Part shown: positions 49,891 to 58,967 of the stretch, piece after piece | Position numbering within the stretch: position 1 is the stretch's first letter | Layout: every line of letters begins with the position of its first letter | NCBI RefSeq assembly: GCF_013282155.1 | Contig: NZ_BLWI01000010.1 | Coordinates: 124,001 to 188,000, forward strand | Length of the DNA: 64,000 nucleotides | Direction of reading: 5' to 3' | Source of the DNA: Sulfitobacter sp. HGT1 | GTDB lineage: Bacteria > Pseudomonadota > Alphaproteobacteria > Rhodobacterales > Rhodobacteraceae | The notes under the pieces: model-generated | Database searches by the model: none | Told to the model about the DNA's origin: nothing | What the model saw: only the letters and a program-made list of their open reading frames with translations | Position numbers and translations under genes: made by a program

Positions 49891-50682
49891 ATGCCGAACA
49901 AAGAAAACCCCGCGCAAATCCGATCGGTCTTTGGCGAAAACCTGCGCAAATTATCTCAGGATCAACCCTCGGTCACGGTGCTTGCCAGCAGGCTCGGCAT
50001 CAACCGGACGCAATTCAATCGCTACCTATCAGGGGAAAGCTTTCCCAGGCCGGATATCCTGGCCCGGATCTGCGCGTATTTCAAATTGGACGCGCGTATC
50101 CTGCTTGAACCTTTGTCCGAAATCACCCCGCAACCCCCCACCTTTGGCCACTACATGAGCGAATTTCTGGTCTCGGGCACCAATGCCATTCCGCAGAATG
50201 TCTTTCCCAGCGGGTTTTACCGCTTTTCAAGGCGCAGCTTCATTGACCATGATCTGTTTGTCATCGGCCTGGTCTTTGTCTTTCGCACTGGCAACGCCAC
50301 GTTTTTGCGCGGCTTCGAGACAACCAAGGCGATGCGGATGCAAAGCCTCCCTACCTCGCCCATATATCGCGAGTTTCGCGGTGTCGTGCTGCCCCAGGAG
50401 GAAGGCTTGGCGATCATCGCCGGGCGCAAGAACGGAATGACATCTTCGTTCAACTACCTTGGGCGTACGGCCTCTTTCGGCAATAACTTTTGGGCCGGCT
50501 ATACCACCCGGACAATCCCCGAAGTCACCGCCGGCACCCGTGCGACGCGGCTGGTCTATGAATATCTGCAACAAGACACGGCCACTGTGCTGAACGCGGC
50601 CCGCGGCAAGGGGTTTTACACCATCGAAGATATTCCCCCGTTCCACCGACGCCTGCTGCGCCCCGATCAGGATTTCGCCTGA
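49891..50682 (+). CDS. XRE-type transcriptional regulator with C-terminal sensor domain
   Basis: 263 residues from the ATG at 49891 (MPNKENPAQIRSVFGENLRK), which follows GAGGGTGGAAAG; an in-frame ATG at 49861 would add ten residues. The N-terminal helix-turn-helix reads VTVLASRLGINRTQFNRYLS then FPRPDILARICAYFKLDARI, the classical XRE/Cro pattern. The C-terminal 170 residues are a novel-looking beta-rich domain (FPSGFYRFSRRSFIDHDLFV, LVYEYLQQDTATVLNAARGK) that may bind an effector. It is divergent from the small protein at 49361. Confidence 0.82.
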   Translation: MPNKENPAQIRSVFGENLRKLSQDQPSVTVLASRLGINRTQFNRYLSGESFPRPDILARICAYFKLDARILLEPLSEITPQPPTFGHYMSEFLVSGTNAIPQNVFPSGFYRFSRRSFIDHDLFVIGLVFVFRTGNATFLRGFETTKAMRMQSLPTSPIYREFRGVVLPQEEGLAIIAGRKNGMTSSFNYLGRTASFGNNFWAGYTTRTIPEVTAGTRATRLVYEYLQQDTATVLNAARGKGFYTIEDIPPFHRRLLRPDQDFA

Positions 50683-50800
50683 CACCATTTTGGCTGCCAA
50701 GTTCTGTGCCCGATGTCGCAGCCGTTAAAAACAGGTCGCTAAATGCACGCTGAGCGGTGGAATTTGACGCTAGCCTTGGATCACCAGCAAGGAGAGCGCC

Positions 50801-51949
50801 ATGAACATGTCCCCTACCGATCTTAGCACGGTGCGCCGCCCGATCGATCAGGCCAATGGCCTTTCCAATGCCCATTACATCGATCCGGGCGTTTTTGCCG
50901 AAGAACGTCAGGCGGTATTGTTCAACAACTGGCCCGGCCTTGCCACCGCGTCTGATGTGCCCGAAATCGGCGATGCCGTGCCGCTGACCTTTCTGGGGAT
51001 GCCGTTGCTGGTCGTGCGTGACAGATCGGGGCAAGTGCGGGTGTTCCAGAACACCTGCCGCCATCGCGGGATGATCCTTGTCGATGCACCCCGCAAAATC
51101 GACGGCGCAATCCGCTGCCCCTATCACAGTTGGTGCTACAGCACCGAAGGGCGGCTGGTCTCGACCCCTCATGTGGGCGGACCGGGGCAGAATACCCACG
51201 CCGGCATCGACCGCGCCTTGCTGGGCCTGGTTGAAATCCGCAGTCATGTCTGGATGGATGTCATCTGGATCAACATTTCCGGCACGGCGCAGCCCTTTGA
51301 ACAGGCCAATGCCGATCTGATTGCGCGGTGGGCGGAATTCGACAAACCCCTGTATCACGGCGGGGCCGACAGCCGGTTCCAACTCACCGTGAACTGCAAC
51401 TGGAAGCTCGCCGTTGAAAACTATTGCGAAAGCTATCATTTGCCGTGGGTGCATCCGGGTCTGAACAGCTATTCCCGCCTCGAAGACCACTACCATATTG
51501 AAAACGCAGGCCATTTCTCCGGTCAGGGCACGATGGTCTATCGCCAGCTCAAAGGGGAGGACGGCAAGTCCTTCCCCGATTTCGCGGATCTTTCCGATAA
51601 ATGGGACACGGCGGCAGAATATGTCACGGCCTACCCCAATGTGCTGCTTGGTGTGCACCGCGACCATAGTTTCGCGATCATTCTGGTGCCCGAAGGCCCG
51701 GAAAAAACCACCGAAAACGTGCATCTTTACTATGCGGCCCCCGCCACAGACCCTGAATTGCGCGCGCGTAATACCGATCAGTGGAAACAGGTCTTCGAAG
51801 AGGACATCTTTGTCGTAGAAGGGATGCAACGCGGGCGTCACGGGGTTCAGTTTGACGGCGGACGGTTTTCACCCGCGATGGACGGGCCCACCCATATGTT
51901 CCACGATTGGGTCGCATCCCAGCTGGAAGCCCACCGCGCCGCCTCATGA
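50801..51949 (+). CDS. Rieske aromatic ring-hydroxylating / amine oxygenase alpha subunit
   Basis: 382-residue Rieske non-haem iron oxygenase. The [2Fe-2S] ligands are Cys86 and His88 (CRHRG) and Cys106 and His109 (CPYHSW). The catalytic iron site follows in CNWKLAVENYCESYHLPWVH, with the HxxxxH pair and the upstream Asn/Glu residues. The layout resembles choline, glycine-betaine and carnitine oxygenase alpha subunits more than classical dioxygenases of aromatics, but the substrate is not determined. No ferredoxin reductase gene is beside it. The next gene overlaps it by four bases. Confidence 0.9.
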   Translation: MNMSPTDLSTVRRPIDQANGLSNAHYIDPGVFAEERQAVLFNNWPGLATASDVPEIGDAVPLTFLGMPLLVVRDRSGQVRVFQNTCRHRGMILVDAPRKIDGAIRCPYHSWCYSTEGRLVSTPHVGGPGQNTHAGIDRALLGLVEIRSHVWMDVIWINISGTAQPFEQANADLIARWAEFDKPLYHGGADSRFQLTVNCNWKLAVENYCESYHLPWVHPGLNSYSRLEDHYHIENAGHFSGQGTMVYRQLKGEDGKSFPDFADLSDKWDTAAEYVTAYPNVLLGVHRDHSFAIILVPEGPEKTTENVHLYYAAPATDPELRARNTDQWKQVFEEDIFVVEGMQRGRHGVQFDGGRFSPAMDGPTHMFHDWVASQLEAHRAAS

Positions 51950-52164
51950 GCGACCTGAACGACCGGCTTCTTGCGGCCCACCACGCGGATGACAAAGCCG
52001 CGTTGGTGTCGCTTTACACCCGGGCCGCCGCAGCCGCGGATGGGCCGGATGCGGCGGGTTTCTATCTGACCCATGCCTATGTTTTCGCGCTGGAACTTGG
52101 CCATCCAGACGCCCCCGCCCTGCGCGCCGAACTGATCGCGCAAGGCCGTGAGACACCGCTTTAG
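51946..52164 (+). CDS. Small partner of the Rieske oxygenase (72 aa)
   Basis: Starts MSDLNDRLLAAHHADDKAAL and is an all-helical Ala-rich protein (VSLYTRAAAAADGPDAAGFY). Its ATG overlaps the oxygenase stop (ATGA), so it is translated from the same message. It resembles the first part of a TPR-like or SnoaL/adaptor helix bundle but no known motif is certain. Function is unknown; coupling suggests an accessory role for the oxygenase. Confidence 0.7.
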   Translation: MSDLNDRLLAAHHADDKAALVSLYTRAAAAADGPDAAGFYLTHAYVFALELGHPDAPALRAELIAQGRETPL

Positions 52165-52256
52165 CCCAATGCAGGTGGCCGCTTTTGCGGACGTTAACCC
52201 AATGCAGGTGGCCGCTTTTGCGGAAATCACCCCAATGCAGGTGGCCGCTTTTGCGG
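52165..52256. repeat. Three 26-base direct repeats with a 33-base period
   Basis: Copies start at 52165, 52198 and 52231. Each starts CCCAATGCAGGTGGCCGC and ends TTTTGCGG, and is identical over 26 bases; the 7-base spacers differ (ACGTTAA and AAATCAC). The third copy contains the 3' end of the amidase gene, read on the minus strand, and the other two lie beyond its stop codon. Each unit also carries the small hairpin CCGC-TTTT-GCGG (GGCCGC...GCGGCC in the third). Confidence 0.85.
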
Positions 52257-53639
52257 CCAACGGGTCGCCTCGTGCCAATGCTGCGCCACCCGCAACAACA
52301 TCGCGTCACTGCCATGCCGCCCGATCAGTTGGAGCCCGCCCGGCAACCCGTTTTCCCCAAACCCCGCCGGCACATTGACCACCGGCAGCCCGATCAGCCC
52401 GGCCGGTACCACGACCTGCATCCAGCGGTGGTAAGTATCCATGCTGCGACCGGCGATTTCCACAGGATGCACCTCCTCCACAGCAAACGGCCAAAGCTGC
52501 GCCGAAGGCAGCACCAGCACATCCACCGTATCAAACAAGGCCGCTGCCCGCCGATACCAATCCGACCGGATCACACTGGCGCGCTGGACCTGCATCGCAG
52601 TCATCTCAAGACCACGCCGGATCTCCCACTGGGCGGCCTCCTTCAAATGCCCGCGCTTGGCCTCATTCTCAAAGATCGCGCCCAACCCGCTGGCCACGGC
52701 AAAGGACCGCAAGGTAATCCAGGCCTCCCACATTTTCTCCGCATTAAAAGGCGCTGCGATATCAGACACCACATGCCCCAGATCAGCGAACTGCCCCAAG
52801 GCCGCCTCGCTCAGCGCGGCGATCCCTTCGGCATAGGGAAAGGCACCGCCCCAATCGCCCAGCCAACCGATCCGGACCTGCGGCCCCTGCCCGTCGATCT
52901 GCGGCAAGGTGGCGGCAGGGCTGATGCCAAACGGTTGGCGCGGGTCGGCCCCTGTCATCGTATCCAGCAAGGCCGCCAGATCACGCGGGCTGCGCGCCAT
53001 CGGGCCAGAGGTGGCCAGTTGATGCAAAAACATGTCACCCTCAGGCTCCCCCGGAACGGTGCCCCAACTGGGCCGCATCCCATAGACATTGTTCCATCCG
53101 GCCGGATTGCGCAAACTGCCCATCATGTCAGACCCGTCGGCAACGCTGACCATCCCGCAGGCCAAAGCAGCCGCCGCCCCGCCCGATGACCCGCCCGCCG
53201 ATTTGCTCAGGTCATAGGGGTTGCAGGTGGCCCCATGCACAGGGTTGAAGGTATGACTGCCCAATCCGAATTCGGGCGTGTTGGTTTTGCCAATGAAAAT
53301 CGCCCCCGCCGCACGCAACCGCCCGACAAACACGCTGTCCTTTTGCGCCACGGTGCCGGTAAAAAGCGGCGATCCCATGGTGGTGGGCAGCCCCTTGGCA
53401 TCGGATAAATCCTTGATCGCCATGGGAATACCATGCAGCCAACCACGGCGGGGGGTCACATCGGCGGCACGCGCCTCGGCCAACAACGCCTCGCGCTCGC
53501 GCAAAGACACAACCGCATTGACCGCACCGTTTACCGCCTCGATCCGCGCCAGGCTCGCTTCCATCAACGCAACTGCCGTCAAACTGCCCGCAGCCAGTGC
53601 CTCTGATTGCGCCACCGCGCCCATGTCCAGAATATCCAA
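52227..53639 (-). CDS. Amidase-signature family amidase
   Basis: 470-residue hydrolase with the Ser-Ser-Lys catalytic triad: Lys76 (PMAIKDLSD), cis-Ser151 in the Gly/Ser-rich GGSSGGAAAALACG, and the nucleophile Ser175 in DGSDMMGSLRNPAGW. Amidases of this family act on aliphatic or aryl amides, indoleacetamide or tRNA-bound Glu/Asp; since no gatA-B-C partners are adjacent, a stand-alone catabolic amidase is most likely. The C terminus (RWPQKRPPALG) and the stop codon lie inside a 33-base tandem repeat, so the end of the protein may be a recent extension. Confidence 0.9.
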   Translation of the reverse strand: MDILDMGAVAQSEALAAGSLTAVALMEASLARIEAVNGAVNAVVSLREREALLAEARAADVTPRRGWLHGIPMAIKDLSDAKGLPTTMGSPLFTGTVAQKDSVFVGRLRAAGAIFIGKTNTPEFGLGSHTFNPVHGATCNPYDLSKSAGGSSGGAAAALACGMVSVADGSDMMGSLRNPAGWNNVYGMRPSWGTVPGEPEGDMFLHQLATSGPMARSPRDLAALLDTMTGADPRQPFGISPAATLPQIDGQGPQVRIGWLGDWGGAFPYAEGIAALSEAALGQFADLGHVVSDIAAPFNAEKMWEAWITLRSFAVASGLGAIFENEAKRGHLKEAAQWEIRRGLEMTAMQVQRASVIRSDWYRRAAALFDTVDVLVLPSAQLWPFAVEEVHPVEIAGRSMDTYHRWMQVVVPAGLIGLPVVNVPAGFGENGLPGGLQLIGRHGSDAMLLRVAQHWHEATRWPQKRPPALG

Positions 53640-53712
53640 AACCGTCCCCCCTGTTTTGCGCCATCAAACGCGTCAGGCCGGGCAGAAACAAGCCCCGGAT
53701 GACATCCCCGGC

Positions 53713-53767
53713 TTCTCTGGCTCAAAAATATCCCGGGGGGCCCGCAAGGGCGGGGGCAGCGCCCCCT
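53713..53767. repeat. GC-rich dispersed element, copy 4
   Basis: TTCTCTGGCTCAAAAATATC, then CCGGGGGG, and the hairpin GGGGGC (53752-53757), AGC, GCCCCC (53761-53766). Same family as the copies at 2099, 13139 and 39578. It lies just downstream of prfB and could end that transcript; the amidase gene continues on the same strand beyond it. Confidence 0.65.
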
Positions 53768-53773
53768 CGACCC

Positions 53774-54898
53774 TTAGCCGGCTTGCGCTTCGGCCCGGCT
53801 CTTGCCCGACACGGCTAGGGCCAATGCAGCCCCCATCAGCCCGTCAAGATCGCCGTCCAGAACCCCTTTGGTGTCCGAGGTCTCGTAATTCGTACGCAGG
53901 TCTTTGACCATCTGATAGGGCTGCAGAACATAGGATCGGATCTGGTTGCCCCATCCCGCATCGCCCTTGTTTTCATGGGCCTCGTTGATCGCAGCATTGC
54001 GGCGGTCCAGCTCCATCTGGTAGAGGCGCGATTTCAGCGCCTTCATGGCGATGTCGCGGTTCTGGTGCTGCGATTTCTCGGAACTGGTCACGACGATGCC
54101 GGTGGGATGGTGAGTGATGCGCACAGCGGAATCAGTGGTGTTCACGTGCTGACCGCCGGCCCCCGAAGACCGGTAGGTATCAATGCGAATGTCGCTGGGG
54201 TTCACTTCGATCTCGATATTGTCGTCCACCACCGGATAGACCCAGACCGAGCTGAACGAGGTATGCCGTTTCGCCGCCGAATCAAACGGGCTGATCCGCA
54301 CAAGGCGGTGCACGCCGGATTCGGATTTCAGCCAGCCATAGGCGTTCAGGCCGCTGATTTTGTAGGTGGCGGATTTGATACCCGCCTCTTCGCCCGGGCT
54401 TTCGGATTGCAGCTCGACCTTGTAGCCTTTTTTCTCGGCCCAACGGACATACATGCGCGCCAGAATATTCGCCCAATCGCAGCTTTCGGTACCACCGGCC
54501 CCTGCGTTGATTTCCAGAAATGTGTCGTTGCTGTCCGCCTCGCCGTTCAGCAAGGCCTCGAGTTCCTTTTGGGCAGCGGTTGCGGCAAGCGCCTTCAGCG
54601 CGGCCTCGGCCTCGGCGACAACTTCGGTGTCGCCTTCCATTTCGCCCATCTCGATCAACTCGACATTATCGGCCAGCTCTTGCTTGATGCCGTCATAGGT
54701 CGCCATCGAATCGACCAGCGCCTGACGTTCGCGCATCAGCTTTTGCGCCGCATCGGGATCATCCCACAGATTGGGGTCTTCGACGCGGGCGTTGAATTCT
54801 TCCAAACGGTAGGGCGCGGTTTCCACGTTCAAACGCTGTGCCAACAGATCCAGCGATTTGCTGATCTGATCTGCTGTATTTTGTGCCTCTGCGCGCAT
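53774..54898 (-). CDS. prfB: Peptide chain release factor 2
   Basis: 374 residues. Terminates translation at UGA and UAA stop codons. The peptide anticodon reads Ser-Pro-Phe in [16 protein letters not shown], and the GGQ loop is in [20 protein letters not shown]. The frame is continuous from the N terminus, so there is no programmed frameshift as in E. coli prfB. Standing alone downstream of the PBP1A gene on the same strand, it is separated by a stem-loop and about 100 bases. Confidence 0.96.
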   Translation of the reverse strand: MRAEAQNTADQISKSLDLLAQRLNVETAPYRLEEFNARVEDPNLWDDPDAAQKLMRERQALVDSMATYDGIKQELADNVELIEMGEMEGDTEVVAEAEAALKALAATAAQKELEALLNGEADSNDTFLEINAGAGGTESCDWANILARMYVRWAEKKGYKVELQSESPGEEAGIKSATYKISGLNAYGWLKSESGVHRLVRISPFDSAAKRHTSFSSVWVYPVVDDNIEIEVNPSDIRIDTYRSSGAGGQHVNTTDSAVRITHHPTGIVVTSSEKSQHQNRDIAMKALKSRLYQMELDRRNAAINEAHENKGDAGWGNQIRSYVLQPYQMVKDLRTNYETSDTKGVLDGDLDGLMGAALALAVSGKSRAEAQAG

Positions 54899-54920
54899 CG
54901 TTTATGCCCTTTAAATGAAC

Positions 54921-54946
54921 CGCGGCCCCGAAATGCCGGAGCCGCG
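54921..54946 (-). terminator. Stem-loop between the PBP1A gene and prfB
   Basis: On the minus strand CGCGGCTCC (54946-54938) pairs with GGGGCCGCG (54929-54921) with one T-G pair, loop GGCATTTC. It follows the PBP1A stop codon and could end or pause that transcript before prfB. Confidence 0.45.
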
Positions 54947-54999
54947 TATGAGATAGACCAGCCTTGCTGTAGGGGCAAGCGGTTGGCGTGGTGGCAGCG

Positions 55000-57555
55000 C
55001 TAGTAAAGCCCGCCTGAACTGATCGTGCCAAAACTGGCCTTGGGCCCCACGACTGCCTTTTTGCCAGTGGATGTCGTGACTTCGCGCCCGGCGGAGCGGC
55101 CCAGTTCTTCGACCAGTGGCAAGTCTGCGCCCATGGCAAAGCCACCGTCAAAGGTGATCCCGAACAATGGCATCTCGCCATCCCGGAAATATTCGGCCAC
55201 CACATTCGGCCCGCTTGCATCATCCGACAGGCGTGCGCCGGTAAAGCGGTCGATGTTGATAAAGCTACCACCCGGGGGCACTTCAAAGGGGCCGCCGCCG
55301 TATTTCTTGATGGCTTCGCTCATAAAGCGCTGGAACACCGGCCCGCACATCCCCGCCCCGTAGGCGCGTTTACCCAAGGACCTAGGGTTGTCGAAACCGA
55401 TATAGCAGCCCGCAACGATATTGCTGGAAAAGCCCACGAACCAAACGTCTTTGGCGTCATTGGTTGTGCCGGTCTTGCCGGCGATCGGCACAGGCAGGTT
55501 AATCGCCCCTTTGGCCGTGCCGCGGTCGACCACACCCTTCATCATCGATGTCAGCTGATAGGCTGTGATCGGGTCCATCACCCGTTCGCGGTTGGAAATG
55601 ATCCGCGGCCCCAGACCCTCTTCGAGGCTGGCCAGCTGGCAATCATTGCAGATGCGTTGGTCATGTTTGTACACCGTGCGGCCATAGCGGTCTTGCACGC
55701 GGTCAACGAGGGTGGGTTGCACCCGCTCCCCGCCGTTGGCGAACATCGCATAGGCCGATACCATCTGGTACAATGTCGTTTCCTGCGATCCCAATGCGTT
55801 GGCCAGAACCGGCGACAGGTCGTCATATACGCCGAACCGTTCGGCATAAGAGCCGATGGTGTCCATCCCGACCTCTTGCGCCAGACGGATGGTCATCAGG
55901 TTGCGCGATTGTTCGATCCCTGTGCGCAGCGGTGTGGGGCCGTAGAACTTGTTCGACGAATTTCGCGGGCGCCACAGGCCTTGCGGTGTGTTGATCTCGA
56001 TCGGGGCATCCACCACGATGGTCGCTGGCGTATACCCGCTATCAAGGGCCGCGGCGTAAACGAAAGGTTTAAAGCTGGACCCGGGCTGGCGTTTGGCTTG
56101 GGTGGCGCGGTTGAACACCGATGACTGATAGGAAAACCCGCCTTGCATGGCGATCACACGCCCGGTGTTGACGTCCATCGCAACAAAGCCGCCCTGCACT
56201 TCGGGGACCTGCCGCAAAGTCCACCGGATGAACGACCCGTCACTATCCGCCGTCATGCGCCGCACCAGCACCACCTCGCCGACCGCCAGCAAATCGCCCG
56301 CGACCTGCGCCTTGCGGCCCAAGGTGCCATCGCTCAGGCGTTTGCGCGCCCATTCAACGTCTTTGGCGGTGATGAAATGACCATCAGCCGTTTCGGGCAC
56401 CCCTTCGATGCCTATCCGCGCATTGCTGTCGCCCACGCTCAATACCACCGCCGGATACCAGGTGCTGTCCAAATCGACGTCGCGCGACACGCGGATCGCT
56501 GACAGGGCTTCGCGCCAAGTGGCTTCGTCGGTCAACTGGTCGGCCGGAATGGTTTTGCCGGTCCCGTGCCAGATGCCGACACCACGGTCGTAATCCTCAA
56601 GCTGGCGCTGCAAGGCCTGCGCCGCGATCGGTTGCATTTCGTTGTCGATGGTGGCGCGCACGGTCAGACCGCCGGTGAAAAACTCACCTTCGCCAAAGTT
56701 TTCAGACAGTTGGCGGCGGATTTCATCGGTAAAGTAATCGCGCGGCGGCAGTTCCGCCTTAAAACTCTCAAAGTCCCCGTTCTGAACCGAGCGCAGCGGC
56801 TGTGCGACTTCGTTCTCGTAGGAGGCTTTGGTGATATATCCGTTTTCCATCATCTCGCGCAGAACGAAATCGCGGCGCTGCTTCAGGCGGTCCTTGCGGC
56901 GCACCGGGTGGTAATCCGACGGGGCCTTGGGCAGGGACGCCAGAAAAGCCGCCTCGTGGGGGGCAAGTTCGCTCAGCGTCTTGTTGAAATAGGTCTGCGA
57001 AGCCGCCGCCACACCATAGGAATTCTGGCCCAGAAAAATCTCGTTCAGATAGAGTTCGAGGATTTTTTCCTTGGGCAGGGTTTCTTCCAGACGGGCAGCA
57101 AGGATGATTTCCTTGATCTTGCGTTCGGCCCGGCGGTCACCGGACAGCAAAAAGTTCTTCATCACCTGTTGGGTGATCGTCGACGCCCCGCGCACATCTT
57201 TGCCGCGCGTGCGCACCGCATCCACCGCAGCCGCACCGATGCCGCGCAGATCATAGCCTTCGTGGGTGTAAAAATTCTTGTCTTCGGCCGAGATAAACGC
57301 CTGTTTGATCAGGTCCGGAATGGTGTTCGCAGGCGCGAAAAGCCGGCGTTCCTTGGCGAATTCATCAATCAAGCGCCCCTGGCCGGAATAAATCCGGCTG
57401 ATTGTGGGCGGGGTGTATTGCGCAAGGGATTCGTGGCTGGGCAGGTCGCGCCCGTACATCCAGAAGATCGCCCCGATGGTAAGAGCAATCATACCGATGC
57501 TCATGGTCAGGGTGGTAAAGATACCCCCGAAGAAGGATAGAATTAGGCGAAACAC
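55000..57555 (-). CDS. mrcA: Penicillin-binding protein 1A (bifunctional glycosyltransferase-transpeptidase)
   Basis: Polymerises and cross-links peptidoglycan. A short cytoplasmic end and one membrane helix (FGGIFTTLTMSIGMIALTIG) come first. The GT51 domain has AFISAEDKNFYTHEGYDLRG and STITQQVMKNFLL; the transpeptidase has the nucleophile in QPGSSFKPFVYAAALD (Ser-Ser-Phe-Lys), later SxN-type motifs and KTGTTNDAKDVWFVGF. An OB-like domain lies between. I take GTG 57555 (VFRLILSF) with AAGGGA upstream; the frame is open to 57606 but those residues are Arg/Gln-rich and unlike the family. Size is 851 residues. It lies upstream of prfB. Confidence 0.92.
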   Translation of the reverse strand: MFRLILSFFGGIFTTLTMSIGMIALTIGAIFWMYGRDLPSHESLAQYTPPTISRIYSGQGRLIDEFAKERRLFAPANTIPDLIKQAFISAEDKNFYTHEGYDLRGIGAAAVDAVRTRGKDVRGASTITQQVMKNFLLSGDRRAERKIKEIILAARLEETLPKEKILELYLNEIFLGQNSYGVAAASQTYFNKTLSELAPHEAAFLASLPKAPSDYHPVRRKDRLKQRRDFVLREMMENGYITKASYENEVAQPLRSVQNGDFESFKAELPPRDYFTDEIRRQLSENFGEGEFFTGGLTVRATIDNEMQPIAAQALQRQLEDYDRGVGIWHGTGKTIPADQLTDEATWREALSAIRVSRDVDLDSTWYPAVVLSVGDSNARIGIEGVPETADGHFITAKDVEWARKRLSDGTLGRKAQVAGDLLAVGEVVLVRRMTADSDGSFIRWTLRQVPEVQGGFVAMDVNTGRVIAMQGGFSYQSSVFNRATQAKRQPGSSFKPFVYAAALDSGYTPATIVVDAPIEINTPQGLWRPRNSSNKFYGPTPLRTGIEQSRNLMTIRLAQEVGMDTIGSYAERFGVYDDLSPVLANALGSQETTLYQMVSAYAMFANGGERVQPTLVDRVQDRYGRTVYKHDQRICNDCQLASLEEGLGPRIISNRERVMDPITAYQLTSMMKGVVDRGTAKGAINLPVPIAGKTGTTNDAKDVWFVGFSSNIVAGCYIGFDNPRSLGKRAYGAGMCGPVFQRFMSEAIKKYGGGPFEVPPGGSFINIDRFTGARLSDDASGPNVVAEYFRDGEMPLFGITFDGGFAMGADLPLVEELGRSAGREVTTSTGKKAVVGPKASFGTISSGGLY

Positions 57556-57684
57556 GTGTGGCAGTCCCTTGCAAGGCTGTTGGTTAACCCGTCTATACGC
57601 GGGCAAAGTGGAATCGTCAAAACACGAAGCAGTGGTAATTTGGCGATATACCGCGCAGGTCGGCTGTCTTTATCACCGCAATGG

Positions 57685-58899
57685 TTACTGGCGTATCAAC
57701 GGCTTAAGGGCTGCATCCTGATCGCGCCAGACCTTGATCGCATCCGCGATGCCCGCCACCATGACGGCGCGCCAGACCGGATCGCGCAGGTTGTTCAAAT
57801 CCCTTTGGCTGCTCAGAAATCCGATCTCGATCAGAACAGACGGGATATCGGCTGATTTGAGCACCGAAAACCCTGCCATGCGCAGCGGGCGTCGGTTCAT
57901 CGGGCCACCTGCCCCCTTCATCCCCGCAACAAGCGTTTTCGCAGCGGCGACCGAACGCGGTTCGGTTTCCTGCCGGGCCAGATCCAGCAAAATACCTGCG
58001 ACCTGATCATCCGAACCGGTCAGATCGGCCCCCGCGATGATGTCGGACCGGTTGTGGCGTGCGGCCAAATGTTCGGTGGCGGTATCGCTGGCCTCGTCCG
58101 ACAGGGTATAGACGGTGGCCCCTTTTGCGCCGCCTTGCTGCAAGATATCCGCGTGTAGCGAAATGAACAGATCACCTTGGGCCTGATGGGCAATCGCGAC
58201 GCGGGTTTCGAGCGCCACAAACATGTCGCTGTCGCGGGTCATCAGCACGTCAATCCCGTCGCGCACCAGCGCATCGCGCAGCCCGTTGGCAAAGGCCAGC
58301 ATCAGGTCCTTTTCCGCAACCCCGTCGCTTTCGGCCCCCGGGTCCACACCACCGTGACCGGGGTCAAGGACCACCAAAAAACGGTCCTCGCCCTTGGGTT
58401 TCGCCGGTTTGGGCGGTGCCGCAAGGGCCATCGTCCAGGCCGGATCAGGCGGTGTGCCGGCTGCGGCGGAAAATTCGGCGGGATCAACGGGTTTGAGACT
58501 GATTTCAAGCGTGGCCTGACCGGAGCCGCTGTCGACGGGCATCCCGATTTCGCGCGGCAGCATCGGCTGGGCCAGATCGGCCACCAGCCGCGACCACCCC
58601 GGTTGAAACGGGCCAAAGCGCAAGTCGCTGATATTGCCCGGTTCCGCCAGCAAGTCCGACGTCTTGACCCCCGACCAGTCCGCCTCGCGGAAATCGACAA
58701 CAAGGCGCGCGGGATTGTCCAGCAGGAACACCCGAAACGGCACCCCCTGGCTGAGCTGCAGCCTGAGCGTGGTGCCACCGAACCAGCCATCGGTGATCTC
58801 GCTTGGGCCCGGGTCAACGCGCGCCAAGGCCGTCAGCTCTTGGGCTGAAACGGGGTTTGAAAACGCCATAAGCGCCGCCAATATTGGGAAAAACCGCAT
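57685..58899 (-). CDS. N-acetylmuramoyl-L-alanine amidase (AmiC-like) with AMIN domain
   Basis: Cleaves the bond between muramic acid and the peptide to split daughter cells. 404 residues from ATG 58899 with a signal peptide MRFFPILAALMAFSNPVSAQ. The AMIN domain for septal targeting occupies about residues 30-140 (GTTLRLQLSQGVPFRVFLLD). The amidase_3 catalytic domain has the zinc ligands in VVLDPGHGGVDPGAESDGVA, in ALRDALVRDGIDVLMTRDSD, and SLHAD, and near the end the conserved Glu in PSVLIEIGFLSSQRDLNNLR. The gene lies beside the PBP1A gene and both concern wall synthesis. Confidence 0.93.
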   Translation of the reverse strand: MRFFPILAALMAFSNPVSAQELTALARVDPGPSEITDGWFGGTTLRLQLSQGVPFRVFLLDNPARLVVDFREADWSGVKTSDLLAEPGNISDLRFGPFQPGWSRLVADLAQPMLPREIGMPVDSGSGQATLEISLKPVDPAEFSAAAGTPPDPAWTMALAAPPKPAKPKGEDRFLVVLDPGHGGVDPGAESDGVAEKDLMLAFANGLRDALVRDGIDVLMTRDSDMFVALETRVAIAHQAQGDLFISLHADILQQGGAKGATVYTLSDEASDTATEHLAARHNRSDIIAGADLTGSDDQVAGILLDLARQETEPRSVAAAKTLVAGMKGAGGPMNRRPLRMAGFSVLKSADIPSVLIEIGFLSSQRDLNNLRDPVWRAVMVAGIADAIKVWRDQDAALKPLIRQ

Positions 58900-58967
58900 G
58901 CCTGTCACCGTTCTGATCGTGGTGTTCGGGTGCAAACTAGCATTAACAATCCCGACGGGCCAGCCTT

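Noticed and set aside
52165..52256. CRISPR-like array
   Set aside because: Only three repeats, spacers of just seven bases, no cas genes nearby, and one unit is coding sequence. It is a tandem repeat, not a CRISPR array.
53774..54898. Programmed frameshift in prfB
   Set aside because: The frame is continuous from the ATG to the end and no in-frame UGA follows the N-terminal 25 codons.
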